This document shows positions 18,418 to 27,556 of a stretch of 35,566 nucleotides of DNA, piece after piece (position 1 is the stretch's first letter; every line of letters starts with the position of its first letter). Under the pieces are notes generated by a model that did not search any database, was not told where the DNA came from, and saw nothing but the letters and a program-made list of their open reading frames with translations. The stretch is from the NCBI GenBank assembly GCA_012517675.1, contig JAAYUL010000095.1, positions 1 to 35,566 on the forward strand. The letters are read 5' to 3'. Source of the stretch: Clostridiales bacterium. Lineage in GTDB: Bacteria; Bacillota; Clostridia; Oscillospirales; Acutalibacteraceae. Position numbers and translations under genes: made by a program.

Positions 18418-18656
18418 GGCGTCACTCCCTGTCATTTTTACAAACAATTGCCCCCGCCGCTTTGTCTGCTGCCATTTTATCACCCTGACCGTTTTTTCGC
18501 AAGACGCTGTTTTCTGATTTTTTCGTTCCTCCTCTGAAATTCGTTATGCCGGTGCCCGATCGCGGAAACGAAAAATCCCGATTCCGACGGAACGTCTAAA
18601 ATCCATAAAAACGGGCATATTCAAGAATAAAGAATTCATGGAGAGGCTGTGGTTTT

Positions 18657-19115
18657 ATGACACATGCAAAGCGGATTTTCTGGTTATTGTGGGCCTGCGT
18701 TTCGGCCGGGTCCTTTCTCGCTTTTTATACCGGCGTAGCCTGTGTTCTGAAAAATCCCGTGGAACCGCAAAATCTTTTCGCGTTCCTGATTGTGTCCCTG
18801 CTGTTCGGCGCGGTCTGTTCCGCTCTTTTTCTGCTTCGGCTTAAAACGGCCGTCTGGACTTTTGTTGCCGGAATCGCATTCGGATTTTTTGAAATGTTCC
18901 GCGCGTTTGCAAGCGACCTGAACGGCTGGCAGGACCTTGCCGGACTGGTGTCGCTGTTCCTGTGGATGGGCACCGGCCTGACCGCCGGAATTTTGTATGA
19001 GATCGCCCGGCATTTCTTCTTCCCGGTCCAGGCAAAAAACAGGGCGGATTTTCCTGCTCTATTCCGGAGAATTCCTCACAAACTATTACCGCGGCGGAAA
19101 AACAAAACCGGATAA
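18657..19115 (+). CDS. Small integral membrane protein of unknown function
   Basis: Four hydrophobic segments in 152 aa. Confidence 0.65.
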   Translation: MTHAKRIFWLLWACVSAGSFLAFYTGVACVLKNPVEPQNLFAFLIVSLLFGAVCSALFLLRLKTAVWTFVAGIAFGFFEMFRAFASDLNGWQDLAGLVSLFLWMGTGLTAGILYEIARHFFFPVQAKNRADFPALFRRIPHKLLPRRKNKTG

Positions 19116-19139
19116 AAACCACAGCGGACCGCCGCGGAG

Positions 19140-19319
19140 GTGATTGATCTGTCGGAATACATGCATCTGTGTTTAACCGACCTGCTGGACCAGGATTTAT
19201 CGAGTTACGAGTATTTTCACTCCCTGCCGCAGGATGTTCAGAGAAAGGTTGCCGCGGAGGATGTGCGCAGCTTTGAGCAGCTGCAGTCTGTCGCGGAGGA
19301 AATCAAGCAAACCTTGTGA
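19140..19319 (+). CDS. Small acidic protein of about 52-59 aa, start codon uncertain (GTG 19140 or ATG 19161)
   Basis: GCGGAGGTGAT Shine-Dalgarno-like sequence; frame reads IDLSEYMHLCLTDLLDQDLSSYEYFHSLPQDVQRKVAAEDVRSFEQLQSVAEEIKQTL*; absent from ORF track. Confidence 0.5.
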   Translation: MIDLSEYMHLCLTDLLDQDLSSYEYFHSLPQDVQRKVAAEDVRSFEQLQSVAEEIKQTL

Positions 19320-19372
19320 TTTTTTCCCGCAATCCTCTTTGCCGGCTTACGGGAAAACCGTATCAAAGCATG

Positions 19373-19411
19373 AAAGCCCCGCGTCCATGCCGAAACGGCC
19401 GGGCGCGGGGC
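19373..19411 (+). terminator. Intrinsic terminator-like hairpin
   Basis: AAGCCCCGCG...CGCGGGGCTT; weak T-tract. Confidence 0.5.
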
Positions 19412-19480
19412 TTCCGCTGTTCGATCGGTCAAACAGCCTGCCTTGCTGAATCCCACGATTGTCTGAATCGAGCCGCCGCC

Positions 19481-19717
19481 TTACGCAAGGATATTCCGGA
19501 CTCTGCCGACCAGATCCTCTTCTTCGAGCATGACCTTAATCCCGCGCGGATGCGTGGGGCTGTTTGTAAGAATTCGCTTCACATGTCCGCGCGTAAGCTT
19601 CCCCGTCGGCTGATCTTTTTTCAGCACCACGTCGACCAGCGCGCCAATCCGGATGTTGCTCCTGATGGTTCCGTCCAACCTGATTTCCTCCCCTGATTCC
19701 TGTATTTTACCCGACAA
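19481..19717 (-). CDS. ywbE: YwbE family protein
   Basis: IRSNIRIGALVDVVLKKDQPTGKLTRGHVKRILTNSPTHPRGIKVMLEEEDLVGRV. Confidence 0.93.
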   Translation of the reverse strand: MSGKIQESGEEIRLDGTIRSNIRIGALVDVVLKKDQPTGKLTRGHVKRILTNSPTHPRGIKVMLEEEDLVGRVRNILA

Positions 19718-20069
19718 CCGACGCGCCGAAAGGCATAAGCGCGAGCTTCGCCATTTTAAAGCACTGCAGGCCGAACGGAATGCCGATCACCGTGAGGCAG
19801 AACAGCATGCCGATCACCGCGGCTTCCGCCGCGAGCGCAAACCCGCCGAAAAACAGCCAAAGAAGATTCAGCAGGAAAGAACCCACTCCCCCACCGTAAA
19901 CCACCTCTTTCCCGAAAGGGAAAAAGGCCAGCCCGGCAAACTTGAAGCACTGCATGCCGACCGGGATCCCCACAACCGTAACGCACCAGAGGACCCCGAT
20001 GATGATCCAGCTGATCCCCTGAAAAAAGCCACCGAACACAAACCATAAAAAATTCCCGACGCAGCCCAT
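19707..20069 (-). CDS. YccF domain membrane protein
   Basis: Two copies of a NLLW.F.GG...I.G...C.T.VGIP.G.QCFK.A.LA..PFG pattern. Confidence 0.92.
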   Translation of the reverse strand: MGCVGNFLWFVFGGFFQGISWIIIGVLWCVTVVGIPVGMQCFKFAGLAFFPFGKEVVYGGGVGSFLLNLLWLFFGGFALAAEAAVIGMLFCLTVIGIPFGLQCFKMAKLALMPFGASVVG

Positions 20070-20221
20070 AAAAAATCTCCTTTATCCCTGTTGTTCTGTC
20101 ATGAAGCAGGAAGTTCAATACTATTAATTATATTGACATTATAGCATTGCGGCGGCAATTTGAAAAGAAGAATTCCAAACGAAACAGCCGAACGCCGCCG
20201 GAAGAACAGGAGGAAACGCGG

Positions 20222-20719
20222 ATGCTGGTTGAAATTCCCTATCAAAGGGAGAAAGCGGTCAGGTACGCGCAGCGCTGGGCGCTGAAAAGGAACCCCGCGT
20301 TCCTGAATTTTGAAGGCATGGGCGGGGACTGCACGAACTTCGCCTCCCAGTGCCTGTTTGCCGGCAGCGGCGTGATGAATTACAGTCCGGTTTACGGCTG
20401 GTATTATATCTCCGCAGGCAAGCGTTCCGCCTCCTGGAGCGGCGTGACCTTTCTTTATAATTTTCTGCTCAAAAACACGGGTGCCGGACCTTACGCGACC
20501 GAAACGAATCGAATCTCCATGGAGCCCGGCGATCTTTTGCAGCTTGGCGACGAAACCGGAAATTTTTACCACACGCCGGTGGTCGCCGCGGTTTCCCCCG
20601 ATGAAATCTACGTTGCCGCGCATACCTTCGACGCGTGGATGCGGCCGCTGAGCAGTTATTCTTACGAAAAAATCCGTTTTCTTCATATTCAGGGCGCGCG
20701 AAAATACCAGCGGCAATAA
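20222..20719 (+). CDS. Amidase_6-like putative amidase
   Basis: YAQRWALKRNPAFLNFEGMGGDCTNFASQCLFAGSGVMN...GWYY; start behind AGGAGG; no signal peptide. Confidence 0.85.
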   Translation: MLVEIPYQREKAVRYAQRWALKRNPAFLNFEGMGGDCTNFASQCLFAGSGVMNYSPVYGWYYISAGKRSASWSGVTFLYNFLLKNTGAGPYATETNRISMEPGDLLQLGDETGNFYHTPVVAAVSPDEIYVAAHTFDAWMRPLSSYSYEKIRFLHIQGARKYQRQ

Positions 20720-20756
20720 CGCCGGGGAACGCATGCGGGGATACTCTCAGCACAAA

Positions 20757-20787
20757 AGCAGGCGCGCCGATTTGCGGCGCGCCTGCT
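20757..20787. terminator. Bidirectional intrinsic terminator
   Basis: AGCAGGCGCGCCG-ATTTG-CGGCGCGCCTGCT between convergent genes, T-rich both sides. Confidence 0.8.
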
Positions 20788-20803
20788 GCTTTTCATTGAG
20801 GAT

Positions 20804-21613
20804 TCAGTTCCCGTCCTCGATGCTGATTTCATTGAACTTATCCGTCAGATCACGGATATGCAGAGCGGACTTTGCTGCCCCGGCAGCGTCCACCACCACG
20901 CTGCCGCGGTGCATCATGATCAGCCGGTCGCCGTACTGGGCGGCAAATTTCAGGTTGTGCGTCACCATCAGCGTGGTGAGCTTTTTCTCCCTTACGATGC
21001 GCTCGGTCAGCTCCATCACGTTTTCGCTGGAACGCGGGTCGAGCGCCGCGGTGTGCTCATCCAGAATCAGAAGGTCGAGCGGCGTCATGGTACAGATGAG
21101 CAGCGCCAGCGCCTGCCGCTGCCCGCCGGAAAGGCTGCCGACCTGAAGGCCGAGCTTATCCTCCAGCCCAAGGCGGAGCAGCTCCAGCTGCGTGCGGTAC
21201 GTATCCAGACGCTTTTTGCTCACGCCGCGTTCCAGGCCGAACCCGCCGCCCTTGTTGTCCGCAAGCGCCATGTTTTCCAGGATGGTAAGCTGAGGGCAGG
21301 TTCCTTTGGAAGGGTCCTGAAACACGCGGCCGATGAATCTGGAGCGTTCATACTCCTTCATTTTGTCGACCACGCGGCCGTTGATTCCGATGCTGCCGGA
21401 ATCCGCCGGAATACTGCCGCAGATCAGGTTCAATATGGTGGTCTTTCCCGAGCCGTTGCTGCCGATGATGGAGACAAACCGCCCTTTTTCGACCGTCAGG
21501 CTGAAATCGGTGAACAGAACGACCTCGCTGACGGAATCGGGAAGAAAGGTTTTATGAATATGCTGCAGGCTGACAAAAGCGCGGTCTGCTTCAGATTTGA
21601 GTTGGGTTGACAT
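20804..21613 (-). CDS. ABC transporter ATP-binding protein, TrpZ-like
   Basis: GSNGSGKTTILNLICG, LSGGQRQALALLICTM, LLILDEHTAALDP; third gene of T-box operon. Confidence 0.92.
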   Translation of the reverse strand: MSTQLKSEADRAFVSLQHIHKTFLPDSVSEVVLFTDFSLTVEKGRFVSIIGSNGSGKTTILNLICGSIPADSGSIGINGRVVDKMKEYERSRFIGRVFQDPSKGTCPQLTILENMALADNKGGGFGLERGVSKKRLDTYRTQLELLRLGLEDKLGLQVGSLSGGQRQALALLICTMTPLDLLILDEHTAALDPRSSENVMELTERIVREKKLTTLMVTHNLKFAAQYGDRLIMMHRGSVVVDAAGAAKSALHIRDLTDKFNEISIEDGN

Positions 21614-22505
21614 GACTTGTTTTCCTCCTGCCTGCGAAAAAATTGTTGGAAACCAGTGCAATGGTGAAAATAACGGCCATGAGCAGCTTGAGGTAGTTGG
21701 TGGGCAGCCCGAGCTGCATGGCGGCGACAAGGCAGGTCTTGTAAAGGATCGCGCCGAAAACGACGGACGTGGTGGCCCGCACAAATTTCACCTTTCGGAA
21801 CAGGCTGGTCCCGATGATGACGGAGGCAAGCGCCATAACCACCATGCCGAAGCCGCTGGAAATGTTCGCGGATTCCGTCTGCTGCGCCAGAATGCAGCCG
21901 GACAGCGCCGTGCAGCCGTTTCCAATCGCAAGCCCCAATATTTTCATGGAGCCGGGGTCCCTGCCGAGCGATACCACATACTGCGGATTGTCACCCGCGG
22001 CGCGCAGCAGAAGGCCCGATTTTGTCCGCAGATAAAGGTCGATCAAATATTTCACCGCAAGGCAGACGGCCGCGCCCAGGATCACCACACGAAAGTCCTG
22101 AAGCCCTCCGGACAGAAGAGACGCGGGGCCGGAGCTGAACACCGTGGGCTGATCGTAGAACGGCAGAACCGCTTTGCCGCCTGTAATGACCAGATTCACG
22201 CTCCACATGGCGGTCATGACCAGAATTCCGGAAAGCAGATCGGTAATGCGCAGCTTTACATGAAGGAATCCGGTCACGCAGCCCGCCGCCGCGCCGCAGA
22301 GGAAGGCGATCAGGCAGGCGAGCCACGGGTTCACGCCGACCGAAATCAGCGCCGCCGTAACGCACGCGCCGAGCGGAAAGGTGCCGTCCACCGAAAGGTC
22401 GGGAAAACCGAGCACCTGATAGGTAATGTAGACCCCAACGGCCATAATGCCGTAGATAAAGCCCTCTTCCAGCACATCCCTGACTAAACCGAGAATGATA
22501 TCCAT
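21591..22505 (-). CDS. ABC transporter permease, TrpY-like
   Basis: MDIILGLVRDVLEEGFIYGIMAVGVYITYQVLGFPDLSVDGTFPLGACV; multi-TM. Confidence 0.9.
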   Translation of the reverse strand: MDIILGLVRDVLEEGFIYGIMAVGVYITYQVLGFPDLSVDGTFPLGACVTAALISVGVNPWLACLIAFLCGAAAGCVTGFLHVKLRITDLLSGILVMTAMWSVNLVITGGKAVLPFYDQPTVFSSGPASLLSGGLQDFRVVILGAAVCLAVKYLIDLYLRTKSGLLLRAAGDNPQYVVSLGRDPGSMKILGLAIGNGCTALSGCILAQQTESANISSGFGMVVMALASVIIGTSLFRKVKFVRATTSVVFGAILYKTCLVAAMQLGLPTNYLKLLMAVIFTIALVSNNFFAGRRKTSHVNPTQI

Positions 22506-22606
22506 TGGAAAAACCTGCTTTCTGTCCTTACTGTCTGTGAAAACCGCGCATCCGCGCGGTTTGGCCGCCGCCGTTTCAAAATCGCGCCGTCCCGTCACAC
22601 AAGCCT

Positions 22607-22634
22607 TTCAGCCGGGCTTGACCGCCCGGCTGAA
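22607..22634 (-). repeat. GC-rich hairpin between substrate-binding and permease genes
   Basis: TTCAGCCGGGC-6 nt-GCCCGGCTGAA, no T-tract. Confidence 0.7.
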
Positions 22635-22677
22635 TCCAGTGTGAAATACGGAGCTTCCTGAGCGGAACCCCTGTTTT

Positions 22678-23718
22678 TTATTTGCCTACCGCGGTGGCGC
22701 CGGAGTAAGCGGAGGGCAGCGTGAGGCCCAGTGTCTTCATGACGGATTTATTGTAAATCGGGGCAAAATTCTTCACAATATACACCGGCGTATCGGAAGC
22801 CTTGGCTTCTCCCTTCAGGATTTTCGCAGCCATTTTCCCGGTCTCTTTTCCAAGCGCCACATAATCAATCCCCTGCGAGGCGAGGCAGCCGTTCTTCACC
22901 TGCTCCTCTTCGGAACCGAACACGGGGATTTTTTTGGAATTGGCGGCTTTCAAAACCGAGGAAAGGTTATTGACCACATTGTTGTCGGTAAAATTATTGA
23001 TGCAGTCGATCCCCTTGGAAACGAGGCTTTGCGCGCCGGCCGCCACTTCGGAAGCGCTGGTCACGCCGACATCGACGACTTCAAAGTTGTATTTCGGGGC
23101 GATTTCCTTGAATGTTTTGAGCTGCGAAACGGAATTCGGCTCGCTTGTGGTGTAGAGGATGCCGATTTTCTTTGCATTCGGCAAAAACGCGCGGATCATT
23201 TTGATCTGCTCTTCCAGCGGAAGCACGTCGGAAGAACCGGTGCAGTTCGTGCCGGGCTTTTCCAGCGTTTTGACAATGCCCGCCGCGACCGGGTCGGAAA
23301 CCGCGGTGAACACGACCGGAATCTGCGTGCTTTTCGCCGCGCTGAAAGCCGACATGGCGGAAGGCGTCGCAATCCCCATGATCAGGTCGTACTTTTTGGA
23401 CACCATGTTCTTTGCGATCAGATCGCTGTTGGAGGTGTCGCCCTGCGCGTTCTGAAAATCGATGGTCAGGTTGGAGCCGTCCTTCAGGCCGGCTTCCTCC
23501 AACCCGGCTTGAAACCCTTTGTAGCAGTTGTCCAGCGAAGGATGGGGCGCATATTGAATCACGCCGATTTTATAGCTTTTCCCCGACTGGCTGCTGGCCT
23601 GGGAAGCGCCGGACGCGGCGGAAGAGGTCGCCGCCGTGGAAGAGCAGGCCGCCAGCGAAGCCGTCAGAACGGCGGCGGTCAGCACGGAAGTAATCTTTTT
23701 CAATGTGTTTTTCATCAT
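22678..23718 (-). CDS. ABC transporter substrate-binding lipoprotein (ABC_sub_bind family), TrpX-like
   Basis: LTASLAACSS lipobox; YKIGVIQYAPHPSLDNCYKGFQAGLEEAG; PVVFTAVSDPVAAGIV. Confidence 0.92.
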   Translation of the reverse strand: MMKNTLKKITSVLTAAVLTASLAACSSTAATSSAASGASQASSQSGKSYKIGVIQYAPHPSLDNCYKGFQAGLEEAGLKDGSNLTIDFQNAQGDTSNSDLIAKNMVSKKYDLIMGIATPSAMSAFSAAKSTQIPVVFTAVSDPVAAGIVKTLEKPGTNCTGSSDVLPLEEQIKMIRAFLPNAKKIGILYTTSEPNSVSQLKTFKEIAPKYNFEVVDVGVTSASEVAAGAQSLVSKGIDCINNFTDNNVVNNLSSVLKAANSKKIPVFGSEEEQVKNGCLASQGIDYVALGKETGKMAAKILKGEAKASDTPVYIVKNFAPIYNKSVMKTLGLTLPSAYSGATAVGK

Positions 23719-23831
23719 AAATTCCTCCTGTAAGTTAAGAAGTGTAAAGTTCGAACCGGATTTGCTCTTTTCTCACAGCTTTGCCATCGACGCCGGCTGT
23801 CCGACATACGCATCCGCCTCCTTAACAAAAT

Positions 23832-24122
23832 AAAAAGCCCCTGCCCCTGAAAAACAGGGACAAGAGCATTTGTGACTCCTGCGGTACCACCCAAATTGGC
23901 GAAATTTCGCCCGCTTGTTCCATACACAAAACATGTATGCTTCCTTGGTAACGGGTGAAGCTCCCGTCAAAAGCTACTCTGCCGTCGGCATTTCGCTCCG
24001 CCCTCATAAGTCCATTCAGCCTGCCGGATTCCGCCGCAATTCCACCGCCTGCGGCTCTCTTCGAAAACCCTTCCGCCTGCCTACTACTCTTAATCATCGG
24101 TTTCAGGTGCCTATCAACTTTT
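23832..24122 (-). ncRNA. T-box leader with UGG (Trp) specifier
   Basis: Minus strand GGGTGGTACCGC (23881-23892), terminator stem 23837-23867 with T-run, Stem I with GAA-UGG-AC specifier at 24012-24014. Confidence 0.93.
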
Positions 24123-24128
24123 AAGGTT

Positions 24129-24157
24129 ATTATATGCAGATCCGCATGATTTGTCAA
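24129..24157 (-). promoter_or_regulatory. Consensus sigma-A promoter driving T-box operon
   Basis: Minus strand TTGACA-17 nt-TATAAT, exact. Confidence 0.85.
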
Positions 24158-24182
24158 GCAAGCCAGCAAATTATTTTTTCCT

Positions 24183-25433
24183 TCACCTGCTGTTTTTCAG
24201 CATTTTGACGATTTCATTCGGCTTCGGCGCATTGCCGTACAGAAGGACTCCCATGCGGTAGATTGCGGCGGCCAGAAATCCGACCGCGACGGTGGAAACG
24301 ATTAAAACGGCAACGGAAACCGCGATTTCCCAGCCGGCCACATTTCCCATTGCAATGCGCACAAACATGGCCATGGGAGAGGTGAACGGAATAAACGAGC
24401 ACACCTTCATCGCGGTATTGTCCACCAAACCGCTGTTCATGCTGAACATGACCACCATAAAGGCGACGACAAACGCCATGTTAACCGGCATGATCGTATT
24501 GCTCAGCTCCTCCATGCGGCTGACCAGCGAGCCGAGCGCACCGTAAAGGAAAGCATAGATGAAAAATCCCAGCACAAAAAACAGAACGGCATAGAGCAGG
24601 ATGTTCAGCGGCATATTGAAAACGGACTGAACGACCTGATCGTCTTTAAAATAATCTTTGTTCAGATTGTAGAACAGGTAACTGGAACCAAAGATCAGGA
24701 CAAACTGGGAAAGACCCGCAAGCCCCGCGCCCAGCACTTTGCCGAACATCAGGTTCTGCGGTTTGGTCGAAGTAATCAGCAACTCCATGGCGCGGTTGCT
24801 CTTTTCCGTTGCAACGCTGGTCGCCACGAACTGGCCGTAAAGCAGAATCGCCATGTAAAGCGCAAAAATCAGGATATAGGTGTAATAATAATTTTTCATC
24901 TGATCTTTGCCGGAACCGGTCTGCACGGTTTCAGAGGTAACCTTTGCGGAAAGGATGTCCCCGGTGTCTGCCGCCGAAACGCCGAGCCGGGTCAGCTTGT
25001 CGCTGCGGTATTTTGCCAGCAGCACTTCCTGAAAGCGTTTGCTGAAATCGTCGTACATGCCGATATTCTTTACCACATACGTGTAAGTGAGCGGCGTGTT
25101 CAGGATGACCGCGCCGTCACAGTCTCCGTTATCCACTTTGGTTTTCAGCGCGCTTTCGCTTTCCGCCGTTGTTTCAAATTTCGTGTCCGGCATGGCCTTC
25201 ATAAAAAAAGCCGCGGCAGCGGCAGCGTCGCCGCTGGTTTTGTCCACAAGGGCAATCACCGTTTTGCCGCTTTCCCCATTCTGCGGTTCATTGCGGCTGT
25301 TCAAGTCCTGAAACCTGGGGATGGAAAGCACCGCGCCGACCACCGCGACGAAAAGGATGGTCGTAATCAGGAACAGCTTGTTTTTTACATAGTTACGATA
25401 CTCAAAACGAAAAACCGTCCAAAACTGTTTCAT
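24183..25433 (-). CDS. ABC-2 transporter permease (NatB-like)
   Basis: FRFEYRNYVKNKLFLITTILF; VATEKSNRAMELLITSTKPQNLMFGKVLGAGLAGL. Confidence 0.9.
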   Translation of the reverse strand: MKQFWTVFRFEYRNYVKNKLFLITTILFVAVVGAVLSIPRFQDLNSRNEPQNGESGKTVIALVDKTSGDAAAAAAFFMKAMPDTKFETTAESESALKTKVDNGDCDGAVILNTPLTYTYVVKNIGMYDDFSKRFQEVLLAKYRSDKLTRLGVSAADTGDILSAKVTSETVQTGSGKDQMKNYYYTYILIFALYMAILLYGQFVATSVATEKSNRAMELLITSTKPQNLMFGKVLGAGLAGLSQFVLIFGSSYLFYNLNKDYFKDDQVVQSVFNMPLNILLYAVLFFVLGFFIYAFLYGALGSLVSRMEELSNTIMPVNMAFVVAFMVVMFSMNSGLVDNTAMKVCSFIPFTSPMAMFVRIAMGNVAGWEIAVSVAVLIVSTVAVGFLAAAIYRMGVLLYGNAPKPNEIVKMLKNSR

Positions 25434-26341
25434 ATCGCATCCTCCGTGTACTCCACAAAAATGTCGTTCAGCGAGGGTTCAAACACCCGGACCGAATCCA
25501 AATCAAACTGCTGTGAAACCAGTGCGGAAATCAGCGCATTTTTTTCTTTGGGAGATTTCATATAAATTTTCAGCTCTTCCCCGACCGGCTCCGTTTTGAG
25601 GACCAGCGCGGAAAGGCGTTCCCGGCAGAATGCCGCGATTTGATCGCGCTGCGCGGAAGCAACCACGATTTTGCTGCGGTCGTAGGAACGCTTGATTTCG
25701 CGGATCTTGCCCGAAAGGACGATTTCGCCCTGATTGAGAATCGCGATATTGTCGCAGAACTCCTCCACATAATTCATCTGATGGCTGGAAAAAAGAACGA
25801 CTTTCCCCTGTTCAATCAGTTCTTTCACCACATCTTTCAGCATCATGGCGTTCACCGGGTCAAGACCGGAAAACGGTTCATCCAGAATGACGAAATCCGG
25901 GTCGGTAATCAGGGTCGCGGCCAGCTGAATTTTCTGCTGGTTTCCTTTGCTGAGCGTGTCAAGCTTTTTATTGAGCTGCTCCTCCATGCCAAAGCGCGTG
26001 AGCCAGCGTGTAATGGAGGCCTTGGCGTCGCGGCGGCTCATGCCGTGCAGCTGCGCCAGATAAAGCAGCTGTTCCAGAATCAGCTTTTTGGGATACAGTC
26101 CCCGTTCCTCGGGCAAATACCCGATATTGACATTTTCACGCTGAATCGGCGCGCCATCGATCAAAACACGGCCGCCGTCCGGAGGAAAAACGCCCATAAT
26201 AATGCGGATGGTGGTGGTTTTCCCCGCGCCGTTGCGCCCTAAAAGCCCAAGCGCGCTCCCGCTTTTCGTGTGCAGGCTTACATTTTTCAGGACCTGCTTT
26301 TCCCCGAAGCTTTTGGTGAGTTGTTCCGTCTGAAATTCCAT
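25430..26341 (-). CDS. ABC transporter ATP-binding protein (NatA-like)
   Basis: GRNGAGKTTTIRIIMG, GYLPEERGLYPK, LSKGNQQKIQ, FVILDEPFSGLDP; start behind GGAGGGG. Confidence 0.94.
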   Translation of the reverse strand: MEFQTEQLTKSFGEKQVLKNVSLHTKSGSALGLLGRNGAGKTTTIRIIMGVFPPDGGRVLIDGAPIQRENVNIGYLPEERGLYPKKLILEQLLYLAQLHGMSRRDAKASITRWLTRFGMEEQLNKKLDTLSKGNQQKIQLAATLITDPDFVILDEPFSGLDPVNAMMLKDVVKELIEQGKVVLFSSHQMNYVEEFCDNIAILNQGEIVLSGKIREIKRSYDRSKIVVASAQRDQIAAFCRERLSALVLKTEPVGEELKIYMKSPKEKNALISALVSQQFDLDSVRVFEPSLNDIFVEYTEDAI

Positions 26342-26376
26342 GCTTCCCCTCCTGTCACAATACAATTCTGCATACA

Positions 26377-26404
26377 ATCATACTCCTTTTTTCTGAATTG
26401 TCAA
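26377..26404 (-). promoter_or_regulatory. Promoter for natAB-like operon
   Basis: Minus strand TTGACA-16 nt-TATGAT. Confidence 0.6.
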
Positions 26405-26507
26405 TTACCCGTTCCCCTCTTCCGCTTTCCGTACGGCGCATTGTAAAATTGAATTCTCCCGCCTCAAATTGTTATCATTTGATCGCATTATCGCATCAAA
26501 ATTTTAT

Positions 26508-26536
26508 TTGACAAATTGCTGTTCTTGCAGTAAAGT
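26508..26536 (+). promoter_or_regulatory. Promoter for cytidylate-kinase-like gene
   Basis: TTGACA-17 nt-TAAAGT. Confidence 0.6.
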
Positions 26537-26600
26537 ATTTAACATGCATATCCCAAATGTGTGAATTGCACAATTTTTCCTATTTACAGGAGTGATTTTT

Positions 26601-27230
26601 ATGAATCAGACAATTTTTACAATTGGACGGCAATACGGCAGCGCGGGCCGTGAAATTGGGAAGCGGCTGGCTCAGTCTCTGGATATTCCGTTTTATGACA
26701 AGGCGCTGATTGCTCTTGCCGCCAAAGAAAGCGGACTCAGCGAAAAAGTATTGCAGAACGCGGACGAAAAGGCAAGCGGCAGCTTGCTGTATTCCCTGAT
26801 CATGGGCAACTATACCTTTGGAAGCCTTCCCGAAATTTCAGAAAATCTTCCTGTCAACGACCGGCTTTTTTCGATACAGTCCGATCTGATCAAAAAGGCG
26901 GCGGAAAAAGGGCCCTGCGTGATCGTCGGGCGCTGCGCGGACGACATTCTCCGGGAAAACCCGCATCTGTTCAGTGTTTTCATTTTTGCGGACAAGTTTT
27001 CCCGCATGGACAGAATCGTGGACCAATACGGCATTGAACCTGAAAAAGCCGCGGAATTCCTGGTGAAAAAAGATAAGCAGCGCGCGAATTACTATAACTT
27101 CTATACCAACAAAAAGTGGGGCGGCGTGGAAAATTACCACTTATCCCTGGATTCCTCTTCCGTTGGCATTGACGGCGCAGTGGATCTGATCCGCCGGGCC
27201 GGCGAATGGAAGGAAGCACAAAAATCCTGA
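26601..27230 (+). CDS. Cytidylate kinase-like family protein
   Basis: FTIGRQYGSAGREIGKRLAQSLDIPFYDKALIALAAKESGLSE...CVIVGRCADDIL. Confidence 0.92.
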   Translation: MNQTIFTIGRQYGSAGREIGKRLAQSLDIPFYDKALIALAAKESGLSEKVLQNADEKASGSLLYSLIMGNYTFGSLPEISENLPVNDRLFSIQSDLIKKAAEKGPCVIVGRCADDILRENPHLFSVFIFADKFSRMDRIVDQYGIEPEKAAEFLVKKDKQRANYYNFYTNKKWGGVENYHLSLDSSSVGIDGAVDLIRRAGEWKEAQKS

Positions 27231-27556
27231 CGGCCGGAGCCGTGGCTGCCGCAAAACAGCCCCGCCAAAAACAAGGAACAAAAATGCGTCTTGTTGATGA
27301 GTTGCACCTCATTTGTTTGACAGTATGATATACTGAAAAACGGATGGGATGCGGCTCATTTTTGCGCTTGGCGATTGATCCGCCTGCATCGGCGGTCTTG
27401 CCTGGCTTTGCGCGCGCCGGGCCGTTTTAAAACGCGGCGAATAAAAATTGCGGTATTCCGTGTTTTAATTTTAATTTAGAAAAACATTGACCGCGGCGTA
27501 TATTATATTATGAAAAAGCAATATTCTATCCGGCATAAAAATGAGGAGGTTTTTCC

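Noticed and set aside
23822-24169. 115-aa minus-strand ORF upstream of the substrate-binding protein
   Set aside because: Lies entirely within the T-box leader RNA.
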